Part shown: in pieces, positions 1-9,800 of the stretch
Numbering within the stretch: position 1 is the stretch's first letter
Layout of the letters: every line of letters begins with the position of its first letter
DNA from: Proteobacteria bacterium ST_bin11
Lineage (GTDB): Bacteria > Pseudomonadota > Gammaproteobacteria > Methylococcales > Methylomonadaceae
Length of the DNA: 48,501 nt
Assembly (NCBI GenBank): GCA_002083615.1
Contig: MSXO01000011.1
Coordinates: 17,402 to 65,902, forward strand
Direction: 5' to 3'
Program-made: the position numbers and the translations under genes
Notes under the pieces: model-generated
Database searches by the model: none
The model's input: the letters and a program-made list of their open reading frames with translations, nothing else
Told to the model about the DNA's origin: nothing

Positions 1-42
1 AAATAGTTAGGTATGATAGACTTTCCCGTTGGAACGGGAACT
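1..42 (+). repeat. Copy 1 of a ~40-bp dispersed repeat with hairpin
   Basis: The first 40 bases match 46697-46736 at about 30 of 40 positions in the same orientation. The best conserved part begins AAATAGTT and continues to ATAGACT. In this copy the second half forms a perfect 8-bp hairpin at 23-40 (TTCCCGTT, two-base loop GG, AACGGGAA). The hairpin is not conserved in the other copy. The role is unknown; a duplicated 3' end, a processing site or a recombination site are possible. Confidence 0.6.
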
Positions 43-97
43 TTTACCAGGCGAGCCAAAATTTCACTCATTCGTTCGCCCTGCAATTTTCTTCATG

Positions 98-105
98 TAT
101 ATAAA
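98..105 (+). promoter_or_regulatory. Candidate TATA box for the first gene
   Basis: TATATAAA lies in an AT-rich tract about 113 bases upstream of the ATG at 218, followed by T-rich and A-rich homopolymer runs. It is plausible as a promoter because the window encodes a TATA-binding-protein-like factor. No other sharp TATA box was found consistently upstream of other genes, so this is one candidate site and not a genome-wide rule. Confidence 0.4.
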
Positions 106-217
106 TTATTAATATTTTCTAAAAGTTCTTTGTTTTTTTTCTTTTTATTTTTTCTTTCTTTTTTTTTAAAAGTTCTTTCTTTTTTTTAAAAAAAAAACCA
201 ACAACTCCCCAAACAGC

Positions 218-1294
218 ATGGCTTTTACTTTACTCGCAGAAACAGGTCTCCCCTTCACCACACAGGCTGAAGCGGACAATGGGACATTGGACTTTGAACA
301 GGATTCGTCGATTAGTTACACAACTCTTTCCAAAGCCACGTCATCGTCATCGTCCTCTTCATCGTCCTCGTCCTCTTCAAGTGAGGTGCCCGCTCGTTAC
401 AATCCGGTATCCGACGACGAAGACGTTGATGATCTCGTTAACAAACCCACGATAGCGGTTTCCTCTCCAGCGAAACGCCTCCGTGTCATCCCCGAAGATG
501 CGTCAGACGAAGACTTTCTTGGCACTGCACGTGTTGCACCGGCCAAACGCAAGACCTCTCTTGCCACTTTCGAGCTTGTCGACATTAAGTCTTTGCTCAC
601 CGAAGAAGACCGTAGTCGACGACTTGTAAGCAGCTACGAAGGAAAGATCAACTCTGCGAACTACTACCTCGCTGGCCTTGAGCTCAGACCCACGCACAAA
701 CTTGTCGTCAAGCTCATGGCGCAGATGCTGAAAGAAGACACACCTTCAGGCGAAAAGGCTGTGGTCTTCGACACACGATCTCTCTTTGGAATTACATCGA
801 CCGTCCTGCAGACAGAACTTGAAGCACACTATCCCGAACTTCTCAACTCAACTAAGATTGTTTCAAGTCTTTCCATCAAAGAAAGCAAAGACTACGCTGG
901 GATTGTCGTCAATCTCATGGAAAGAACCAAGCGTTTCACTTTCTGCGATCCTCCTCTTGACAAACCAACCGACCCTCGAGGCGAGTCGAATCTCATCTTC
1001 AGGAATTTGAAGTACAGCGAGCACTTCAAAGCTCACCGAGATCTTTTCAACAGTATCACGCACATTTTCTGCGTTCCACCCAAGGGGCTTTTGGACAACA
1101 CCGGCTTCAATCATGTCAACGATGCGCTGAACATGTTTTCCGGGCTGGAGCAAGTTCGCTCTCTCTGGATTCTCGCTTCTGAAGGCGACATGAAGAATAT
1201 CCGGAGTTTCAACTTTGACTGCGAGTACACCTACATGAAGATTCCTCTTTGCACAGAAGTTGCCCGCTCTCTCTTTTGCATTCGCCGCCTTTAA
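218..1294 (+). CDS. Serine-rich orphan protein, possibly nuclear
   Basis: This is a 358-residue protein with no family I recognise. The first ~115 residues are low complexity: a serine run near residues 42-55, acidic stretches, and two short basic patches (PAKRLR near 84, PAKRKT near 108) that could act as nuclear localisation signals. The rest looks globular, with no signal peptide or membrane segment. The ATG is preceded by a T-rich then A-rich leader. The gene converges on the DNA polymerase gene, and the two stop codons share bases 1291-1294. AATAAA at 1293-1298 overlaps its own stop. The position beside the polymerase hints at a replication or nuclear role, but that is only inference. 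Confidence 0.8.
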   Translation: MAFTLLAETGLPFTTQAEADNGTLDFEQDSSISYTTLSKATSSSSSSSSSSSSSSEVPARYNPVSDDEDVDDLVNKPTIAVSSPAKRLRVIPEDASDEDFLGTARVAPAKRKTSLATFELVDIKSLLTEEDRSRRLVSSYEGKINSANYYLAGLELRPTHKLVVKLMAQMLKEDTPSGEKAVVFDTRSLFGITSTVLQTELEAHYPELLNSTKIVSSLSIKESKDYAGIVVNLMERTKRFTFCDPPLDKPTDPRGESNLIFRNLKYSEHFKAHRDLFNSITHIFCVPPKGLLDNTGFNHVNDALNMFSGLEQVRSLWILASEGDMKNIRSFNFDCEYTYMKIPLCTEVARSLFCIRRL

Positions 1295-3825
1295 TAAATC
1301 CTCAGGTTCACAGTCAACTCCTTGTAGAAAGTGTAGAGTCCGGCGTCGTGAAGTTTTTCATAGAGACGTCTCCTGCATACAAGACAAGCCACCACGGAGA
1401 GCAGTCGATTGCAGTCGTGTAGCGCAGATGCATTCGCCACAACCATCCGATTTCCCTGGAACGCTAGAGTTCGAGTTGTAGAGTCTAAGCTCAGCTCTTC
1501 GTCGCAATCTTCGCAGCGATTCGTTGGCAGTGTAAGTTCAGGAATGTCGTCGGTGCACGAACAACCTCGGTGCACCGAGGAGAGAAGCTGCTGTTCTAAA
1601 CGAAGAAGTCCCCAATGATCAACGATGTCCTTGCATTCGAAACAATAGACTTTCATAGGCTGAAGTTGAGTGTCTTCTATCAAGGTAGAAGAAGAAGAAG
1701 ACGACGACGAGACGAATTGATGAGATCTCTTACGTTCTCTCGACGTCTCCGTGAACTTTGCGAACACTTCATAAAGTTCTTCAACTTGATAGCACGGCAA
1801 CACCGAGAAAAGCTGTTCGAACATGCTCTGCACTTGACTGCTGTACCATTGAACATCGACGATAACACTGCCACTTGCAGATCTAATGAAATCCTCGTAG
1901 ACAATCGCTTTTCGCCCTTCCAGCATGTAGTAGCGAACGTAATCCTTGGCGGTGAACTTGCGCTCTCGGCACGAACGTGCAGCTTCGACGTGATAGAGAC
2001 CTTTTGTTTCTCGGTAGTCTTCGGGCTTTCGCTTGAGTCGCTTGACTAGCACGAGTTCCTCTGCGACGTTAAGCTCTCCTCTTAGTAGCTTGTTGAGTTC
2101 TTGGGTAATCTCTGCATAGCTTTCCTCGATCACTCGATTATAGTCGCATTCACAGGTCTTCAATCGATCGATGGCTGAAAGAACCAGACGCTTGCCCAGA
2201 GGGCAGTACTGCTTCTTCACACACATCATACCTTTGATGGTGACTTCATTGGAAAAGTCCACGGCGGCATAGCATTTCTTACCGAGAAGCAAGAGCAGTC
2301 GGAAGGCGGTTTCATGTTTCATCCTTAGGAACTTGAAGTCGTTGTTCACTCGTTCGATCATGGCCAGTCCATCGGACATTCGCAAGGGACCCTCCGCTAG
2401 CACAAAAAGCGAGTCGGTATCTCCGTAGAGTAGAGTGTACGGGGCATTTACATGTCGAATCGCCAAGCTCAACGACTCTCTGCCTCGTCGGGTAATCTCC
2501 TCGGCCAAGCGAAGAGAGTAATAGCGAAAGTAGGGAGAAGCGAGCATTCCGTAGGTTTGGTTGGCCAGCAGTTTAAAGCAAAAGCTCATCACTTCGCTGT
2601 TGGGCACTCCAGCTAGCGCTTGTCTTTTTTGAATGAGCGTGCGCCAAAGTCTGGGCAGAAGTTTTCCCGTAGGACTCCAACAGATCGAATGTTCAATCGC
2701 CACGGAAGGATAAAGCGATGTGTAGTCTAGAACGTGTGTGGCACCGCTATCGTAAACACCCGAGCGAGCGCTCAACACCATTCCTCCCTCATAGCCACTC
2801 CTTGAGATCTTTTCGGGTCGAACTCTCGTTGGTGAGATAACACCCGCCTCGTGAAAACTCTTGTAGAGCATCCACTGCGACCTGTCCATCTTTCGAGCGT
2901 GTCGAGACGTCTGCGACCAAGGCTGCCAGATGATCGTCGACACCTCACACATGATCTCTACCGCCTTTGCTTTGCGTGCAAACTCCAGCACCGTGTGGAT
3001 GCCATTGTCGAGGTCTTCGTGGACGCCAGCGTAAGTTAGCTTTGCTTCGGTAGCCACTTCGTGAACGTCGATGATGGGGTATCGCCCGCGTTGTCCATAG
3101 AGAAACTCTGTGTCTCTACCATAGATTAGCGTGACGCAGGCGTCTAGTCTCTGGAGGATTGCTAGTAGAGTCTCGCTTTCGCTTGGTCGATGAACAACGT
3201 TGGTCGAAACATCGAGAGCGCAGCCGCGATATACAACCACAGTGGAAAACGGAGGTCTTTCCCTCAGCTGAACTGGGTGATCATCTGGATAACGTCGATA
3301 GACACTCAGTGGTGAACTGTGTAGCGCTTCGTAGAGACCTTCGCGAATAAGTCGAACGTGTTCAAGCGGAACGCGAACCCAGCCTGAAAGACCGTGGTTG
3401 AGAACAGCTTGTTCAACGTAGGTGTCCGTGTGTCCAAGACAGAGAGAATAGTAGATGGAACTCGACGCGTCGCCTCTTGCCAAGTCATTGAGTGCATAGT
3501 TTGTCACGTTGAAGCCGCATTCCAGTTCTAGAAAAGTAGTTGGTTCGCTGAGCGAGTCGGTTTGCTTATCGACGTATTGTTTTTCCACGAGACCGCGACA
3601 CCCAAAAGCCCTTGGCGTTAGACGAAACCTTCTTGCCAAATGTTCAATGGTTTCGCGTTGCCATTCTTCGCTGTCCTGCCAAGCGAGCGAAGGTGGACGC
3701 AACCAGATCTTTCGTCGAACATTGCTATGCTTAATGATGATCTTTCGACCTTCTTCGCTAAGACAACGAAAGATCAGCAGGCCATCATCAGGTTTTTCAA
3801 CAACATCGTAGAAATACAAGTCCAT
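1291..3825 (-). CDS. polB: Family B DNA polymerase, exonuclease motifs degenerate
   Basis: This 844-residue protein is the replicative polymerase candidate. The polymerase motifs are clear: motif A DYTSLYPS (367-374), motif B KLLANQTYG (418-426), motif C YGDTDS (467-472) and the KKCY element (516-519). The C-terminal ~125 residues contain CxxC-type pairs (CFEC, CSC, CEDC, CLVC), resembling the metal-binding tails of cellular delta and zeta polymerases. The 3'-5' exonuclease region around 195-300 looks degraded: the expected DIE triad reads LDVST, the second motif GRDTEF lacks the usual Asn/Asp pattern, and no YxxxD motif is visible. A serine run (705-713) precedes the Cys-rich tail. At 844 residues it is shorter than herpesvirus or poxvirus polymerases. 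The pre-ATG leader is purine-rich. Polymerase identity is near certain; loss of proofreading is inferred. Confidence 0.95.
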   Translation of the reverse strand: MDLYFYDVVEKPDDGLLIFRCLSEEGRKIIIKHSNVRRKIWLRPPSLAWQDSEEWQRETIEHLARRFRLTPRAFGCRGLVEKQYVDKQTDSLSEPTTFLELECGFNVTNYALNDLARGDASSSIYYSLCLGHTDTYVEQAVLNHGLSGWVRVPLEHVRLIREGLYEALHSSPLSVYRRYPDDHPVQLRERPPFSTVVVYRGCALDVSTNVVHRPSESETLLAILQRLDACVTLIYGRDTEFLYGQRGRYPIIDVHEVATEAKLTYAGVHEDLDNGIHTVLEFARKAKAVEIMCEVSTIIWQPWSQTSRHARKMDRSQWMLYKSFHEAGVISPTRVRPEKISRSGYEGGMVLSARSGVYDSGATHVLDYTSLYPSVAIEHSICWSPTGKLLPRLWRTLIQKRQALAGVPNSEVMSFCFKLLANQTYGMLASPYFRYYSLRLAEEITRRGRESLSLAIRHVNAPYTLLYGDTDSLFVLAEGPLRMSDGLAMIERVNNDFKFLRMKHETAFRLLLLLGKKCYAAVDFSNEVTIKGMMCVKKQYCPLGKRLVLSAIDRLKTCECDYNRVIEESYAEITQELNKLLRGELNVAEELVLVKRLKRKPEDYRETKGLYHVEAARSCRERKFTAKDYVRYYMLEGRKAIVYEDFIRSASGSVIVDVQWYSSQVQSMFEQLFSVLPCYQVEELYEVFAKFTETSRERKRSHQFVSSSSSSSSTLIEDTQLQPMKVYCFECKDIVDHWGLLRLEQQLLSSVHRGCSCTDDIPELTLPTNRCEDCDEELSLDSTTRTLAFQGNRMVVANASALHDCNRLLSVVACLVCRRRLYEKLHDAGLYTFYKELTVNLRIY
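1293..1298 (+). terminator. AATAAA polyadenylation signal overlapping a stop codon
   Basis: AATAAA overlaps the TAA of the rightward gene ending at 1294, at the point where it meets the leftward DNA polymerase gene. The same arrangement recurs at several other gene ends in the window. Confidence 0.6.
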
Positions 3826-3868
3826 TTTCTCTTTTTTTTCTTCGAAAAGGGGAAAAATCTACATTTTT

Positions 3869-3874
3869 TTTATT
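3869..3874 (-). terminator. AATAAA signal directly after the giant gene's stop
   Basis: On the minus strand the stop TAG is followed immediately by AATAAAAAAA. It marks the 3' end of the giant surface-protein gene just before the polymerase gene begins. Confidence 0.6.
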
Positions 3875-6800
3875 CTAATCAAAATTCCTGCTATCTCGAA
3901 ATCCCGTGGTAATCCAGACTCCATCGACATACTGTCGACGACTCGGAGGCTCAAGGCAACAGCAACAGATGGCCAAGAACCAAAGAACAATGAAGCAAGC
4001 TATGCTTGAAACAATGATGACTAGCCAAAAGTATTGATTTCCCGACGAACAATCGTTGTTGCACCAGTAGTGTTGACGCGCCTCTGGATCTTGGTCGATG
4101 AGCGCGTCGTCGCTTGGCTCTCCCCAGACAATGTAGTAGCGATTGCCTCGGACATCTTGATTCCTAAAGCCAACACTCAGCTTTGACACTGTGTCGCGAT
4201 TTCTTATCCACTTGCTCTGCGAAGTGTCCTCAACGTTCGTTACGCGAAGGCCAATGTCCAAGCCACTCGCCGAGTTAAACGACAAATCAATGTGGGGAAG
4301 ATGGTTTGCGCTATTCTTCTCTTCGAGGAACGGCAGAGTGTCCAACCAGAAAGCGGTAACGTAGGGACGCCCATCGACGTGTCGATAGCCCGTCTCGTGG
4401 TGTTTGTTGTGCGTGAAGACGATGCGCGTCGAAGAATTGTAGCAAGCGGTGATCTTCATGCAGTAGGGACGATCGACTGTAGCATTTCTTCCGCAATGAC
4501 GAAAGCGATTCTTGTGCAAGGTGTAGGCATCGTAGTTGTAGGCTGTCAGAGCCGAGTATTTGGCGTCGGCGAACACGTTATTCTGCACGAAGAGCATGCC
4601 GCATTGCGAAGTAAGCTCGACCACAGAACTCGACACTGGTTGATAACCAGTGTACTTGACGCCAAGCAGCGACAGGGAACTGAACGAGCCGAGAATTGCC
4701 GACTGTTTAATCCCAGTTCCATTAAAACTACAGTGTCTCAGCGTGATATTTGCCGGAGGTCTCCCGTGAAGGGTGTTCGACGAGCGCATCGTTGGTGAGA
4801 AGATTCCCGCTGCGTGAATGAACTTGATGCCTCGAATGCTGATGTTGTCGGCGTAGATCGTCACCGGTGAACTCACTAGCACTTCTGCATCGTCATCCGA
4901 CGTGATTGTCCAATTGCCAACGTCGAAATTCCAGGTGTCCGTGTAGGGGAAAGGCTGCCGAGCAACGACGATCTTTCTTCGAACGTCCTTGCAACCGAGC
5001 AGGGCATCATGTAGCGTCATGAATAGCCACGACTTAAAGTAGGGATTCGTACTGACGAACGTTGCGTTTGCCGGGTCCACCCGACATTCCGTGGGCAGGG
5101 GAATAGGGCAGCCACTGTTGCACACGGTGCACTGCTGGAATCCAGACTGTAGGATGTTCTTGTACGTTGAACATAGAACAATGTCCGACGTGATGCCTCG
5201 AAGACCTGGACCGTTGCTTGGGGGCCTACTGATGTTGCCGTAGGAGAGAAGCTTGGCCGCGTCGAAACCACTTTCCACTGCAACGATTCTCAGAGGATAG
5301 AATTGATCGGCGAATCCCCCAAAGTAGGAGAGATTGTAGCCGGAGGTGGGGTCAAGCGTTTGCACGAGAATCTGTGGAGGCAAGTTGAACTGCACGGCAA
5401 ACGGATAGCCAGTGGTGTTGTCTTCAATTGGATAGGTGTAGATCTTTCCCTCGGCGTTAATGCCCAAGAGCGCCTGAACTGGATCGCCATAGGACGCGTA
5501 GTTGTCCGTGGCCGCCTCGTCGCCAATCAGCGTGGCCTCGTTGGCATTTCCCCCCGTGATAATGTGATTTCTATTGACGTCTCTGTCGAAGATCACCGCT
5601 GCATCCCAATCGTTGGGCTCTGGAGTCTGCTCTATCTGGTAGGGAGCGTTGAGGACTCTTGGACCCGCCGTCTTAAACCATCCCCAGTCAAGGTCTTCAA
5701 AGGTTCTTCCACTGGAGTCTCCCTGTTGAACGATGGGATAGTGGTCTGTTCTACCGTTCTTGACGACCGTGATGTTTCTGAACAAGAAGATTCTTGGATA
5801 GAGAAGTCCTTCGATGCGTAACGCAGCAAATTCCACTCGATTGTTTCTCCCGCCTCCCCATGGGCAAAGATAGTTCCTCTTCGTTTCAAAGAGATTGTCT
5901 TCGATGATGTAGTCGCCCGTGGACTTTTGATTGCCATTCAAGAAGAAACACGACGTCGCAAAAGGCTGTCGAACACCGCAGTCTAAGACCTGATTGCCTG
6001 TGATCTCCCAGTTGCCCGGCTGTGTAATCGTCAAGACGTTGCCGTCGAGATCTCTAAAAACGTTGTCCTTGATGATCGCCGACGATTGAATCTCAAACTG
6101 AGGGTTTGATTTACTCCCGCTGACAAACGGAGAAGTGTCGAGATTCTCGGACAGCTGAAAGTAGATGTAGAATCCTTCGACCGAAGGCATCCTCGTCTTG
6201 AAGAAGTACTCGCTGTTGTCGTTGAAGGCGATGATGGGAACACTACCCTTGTTGCTAGCAATGAATCCTCGTCGAGCGTCGTCGGGAAGATGCCACCAGC
6301 CGTAGATGCGCGACTCTCTAAGAGCAAAGATTCCCGTCGTTGGATCAATGTGAATGCTAGCGATCTTGATCTTTCCGTCGCCAAGAATACCTCTACCGTC
6401 AAAGTTCACGTCCCAGAACTGAATGTCCGTGGGAAGAAAGCCTGCAGGCGTTTCGAACATCTTCTCGGCCACATTGTCGTTTTCCGTGGTGTTCACCTTG
6501 AAACGGAACTCCAGATACTGAAGGATGATCTCTGAGGCGGCAAGCTGATGCGACGCTCCGTAGATGATTGGTCGAGCGCAACAGTAGGCATCCGGATAGC
6601 CAACAGCGTAGACACTGCTCGCCAATTGAAGCACTTCGTTGCGAAGAATCGTCTCTCTCGACGTCACATTCAACATCTCCATGGGATAGCCATAGCGAGC
6701 TCCATCGGTAAGGTTGTTCATGCAGAGAAAGCCATAGCCCGGAGTGTCGATTAACTTACATTGCGGATTGATCTCCATCACAGGGAAGGTGGTGTTTGGC

Positions 6801-9800
6801 CAGCAGTTCGGATAGAAACAGCAGACAGTGACCAAGGAACCAGGAGGTCGAAAGCACCAGTCGGCTCCCGTCTTCCCCTTCATCGAGAAGCTGTCTTCCA
6901 CGCGAATCAGGGCATTCGTCGACGACAGTTCTGCAGCGTTGAGGTAGTTAATCGATGGCGTATAGGTGAAGTCCGCACCAATTTGACCCTTGACTACGGT
7001 ATTGTCGATGAACCTATTCGCGGTGATGTTTCCACCGATAACTCGGTAACCCACTGTACTTCTCTGTTCTTGCGAAGCTTCCTCGTCGTAGATAATGCGA
7101 TTGCCTCGAATGTAGCATTGAAGCGTGTCGTCGTAGCTTGGGTTGCAGCCAAGTCCTTTGGGGTCGATGTTCTCCAACGCCGATTCAATGTCGAACAAGG
7201 TAATGTAGTCCTCGGCCGTGTACGAGGCAAAGTCGAGAGTGCCTATGTCCTGCTTGACGATGGGACCATAGTCTCCCTTGCACTTGAAGGAGAACAATTC
7301 AAGGTTGTTGGCCTTCTTCTTGCCTTTGGGATTGAGCGCCAAGTTCTCTTCGAAAGTGAACGCCTGTCCTTCGATCAGCTGAAATTGTCGACCATGGTTT
7401 TCAACAAAGGTGTTCATGCGGGCTTCGACGTCGGGACTTTGAATGTAGACCGCTCGCGTATGAAAGTTCTGAATGGTGTTGTAGAGCATGACGAACTCCT
7501 TGCCAAAGAGACCGATAACTGCGCCAGCCTTGTCGACGTTGGCACCGTCGAGAACACAGTTCAACACTCGAAAAGTGTCTGGAAGACCTGCATCGTCGGG
7601 AGCATCGGTGAAGTCCGTGTCGAATGGATTGGAGCTTACCGGTGTTGGTTCAATCAAAGGAAAGGAGATTGCGTTGGTGTGCTGAAGAACGAGACCTCTT
7701 AGCGTGATGCCATCCGTGTAGATACCATGACCTGCTGCAATGATTAACGCGCTATCATAGGAGCCAACCCAGACGTTCTTCTCTGTGAACTTGAGTCGTT
7801 CGTGATAGGCGTTCAAGCTCTTGTGAACAACGATGACATTGCAACCTTTGTCCATTGCATCGTTGATTCGATTGAACCGGCTGACACCATAGTCGTTCGT
7901 AATGCGCTCTTCGTAGGTAGAATCGACGACACAGCTTGTATTCTCCAACGGTCGATACTGCTTGCACTCGTTGTCGAGAACTCCTTCGTCGGGACCTGGA
8001 TCGAGCATGTTGCACGTTCGAAAGTTCCACTGACTATCGTAGCCATCCGCCCAGTCAGCAACTGTCCCGGTAATCAAAGGCGATAGACGTGAAGATTCGT
8101 AGAGAACCGCTTTGTCCGAGAACCAGCCAAGCACGAGCAAAGGTCCAGCTTGGATAAGATCGTAGAGAAACTGAATGAAGCGCCAACCATAGGGAAGCTG
8201 CTGCGCGACGTTGTTTTGCTGATACCAAGAGGCGTTGACACTAATGTACTTGAAAACGTAGGCAGCCGAAGTATTCAAGAGCGACGAACCGTTATAGGTG
8301 AGCGCGCTAATAGCCTGCGCACCGTCGCACCGACAACTAATTGTTCCGTCGGTGTTGCAGGTTAGCTGAAGGTTGGAGTAGCCAGTTTGCACCGAAGACG
8401 GAGTTCCTCCATTGCAAGTCGAATTGACGGTGGTGTTCGTACATGCCACTGTTGTGTTGTCCGCCGAAGAGATGATCGACGAACACGAACAAGGGCCTGG
8501 ACTGGGTAGTACATAGGTGTTGTCGCATGGCATGCGCATGAATCCATCGGGAGGTGTCGCTCCCTGACTTGCATAGTTATAGCCCGTGCAAAGCGTGGCG
8601 TTCTCCTCGACAAAACAAGGGTAGCTTGTACCATCGTACATGAGCGAGCCTGTGTAGCCGCAAAGCGTGATGTTCGTGAAACTCGAGCAAGGCACAGGAG
8701 GAATGCACGTTACGTCGCGAGAACACGGCACCACCAAGGAGAAATCCAGACATTGGCAGCTCGCCGTAAAGTATTGATTGCTCGAGCACGAGCCAGGACA
8801 GGCTACCATTCCCGTCTCGTAGTACTGTTGTCCGCCAACACAGTCTTCGCAGTCGAGCGTCACTGTTCCGTTTGCGCACTTTCCCACGGTCACTGGAGGA
8901 GGAGCTCCTGATCCGAGAGTTCCGCCTGCATAGGGACATTGGACAACACCGTTGAGACACTCTTCGCCGGAAAGACCTCCAGGAATGCTCCATTCACACG
9001 TACTATAGATACCCAGGGCATTGGCGGCCTGAGATCCCGTAAGATTCGTGGAAAAGGAGTTGTTGTAGCCTCGAGGACAGCCACAGGAAAGCGCCTCTGC
9101 AACGCCCACTCGAACCTCAATGTCTATTGTACAAATGTCCGTGTAGGAGATAGTCGTGGTCGTGGTAACATTGCCGATTGTCACCGTAACGTTCTCGTAG
9201 ACAGTGCACGTGTAATTGAAAGGAACCATCGCCGTTGTCACTGCGCATGAAACGTTCATCTCTGGTTCTCCTCCTGTGATGTCTGCAATCAGTGGCGTTA
9301 GAAAGGCAATGTCGATGCTGAGATCACCTGTGTTTGACGTGTAAGTGACATTCGTTCCATCCGGTAAAGAGATCACCTGATCTTCAGAGCCGCACTGACA
9401 TGGCGTGTAGATTGCACACGAGTTGTCAAAGTAGTAGACACCCGGAGAAACCTCGACTTGAATGCAATTTACGTCCAATGTTGCAGGAACGTCTAGGCAC
9501 AATAGGGTGCCTGCTTCACAGTAGAGCGTTGGCGTCAAAGGATAGGAACAGGTGTAGGGGAGAAGATCTTCCACCGCACAGTGACGGTTGTTGTAGAACC
9601 AGAATTCTCCTGTGGAAATCATGTTGCTTGCTAGCACGACGCAGCCTTCGGTCATGCCTCCACATGGACAGAAGACATTGTTGTGGATGTCAAAGTTCTC
9701 CATGCCTGTCAGGTAGAGAGCACTTCCAGGAATACCCGTGAAGTTGGTGTTCTCGATGACGGCACTTGACAGTTCATCGCAAGAATGCATGCACACCACC

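Noticed and set aside
6761..7702. A 313-codon frame on the plus strand inside the giant surface-protein gene
   Set aside because: It is antisense to a gene with signal peptide, domains and repeats, and its translation has no coherent composition or leader. It is a shadow of the codon bias on the other strand.
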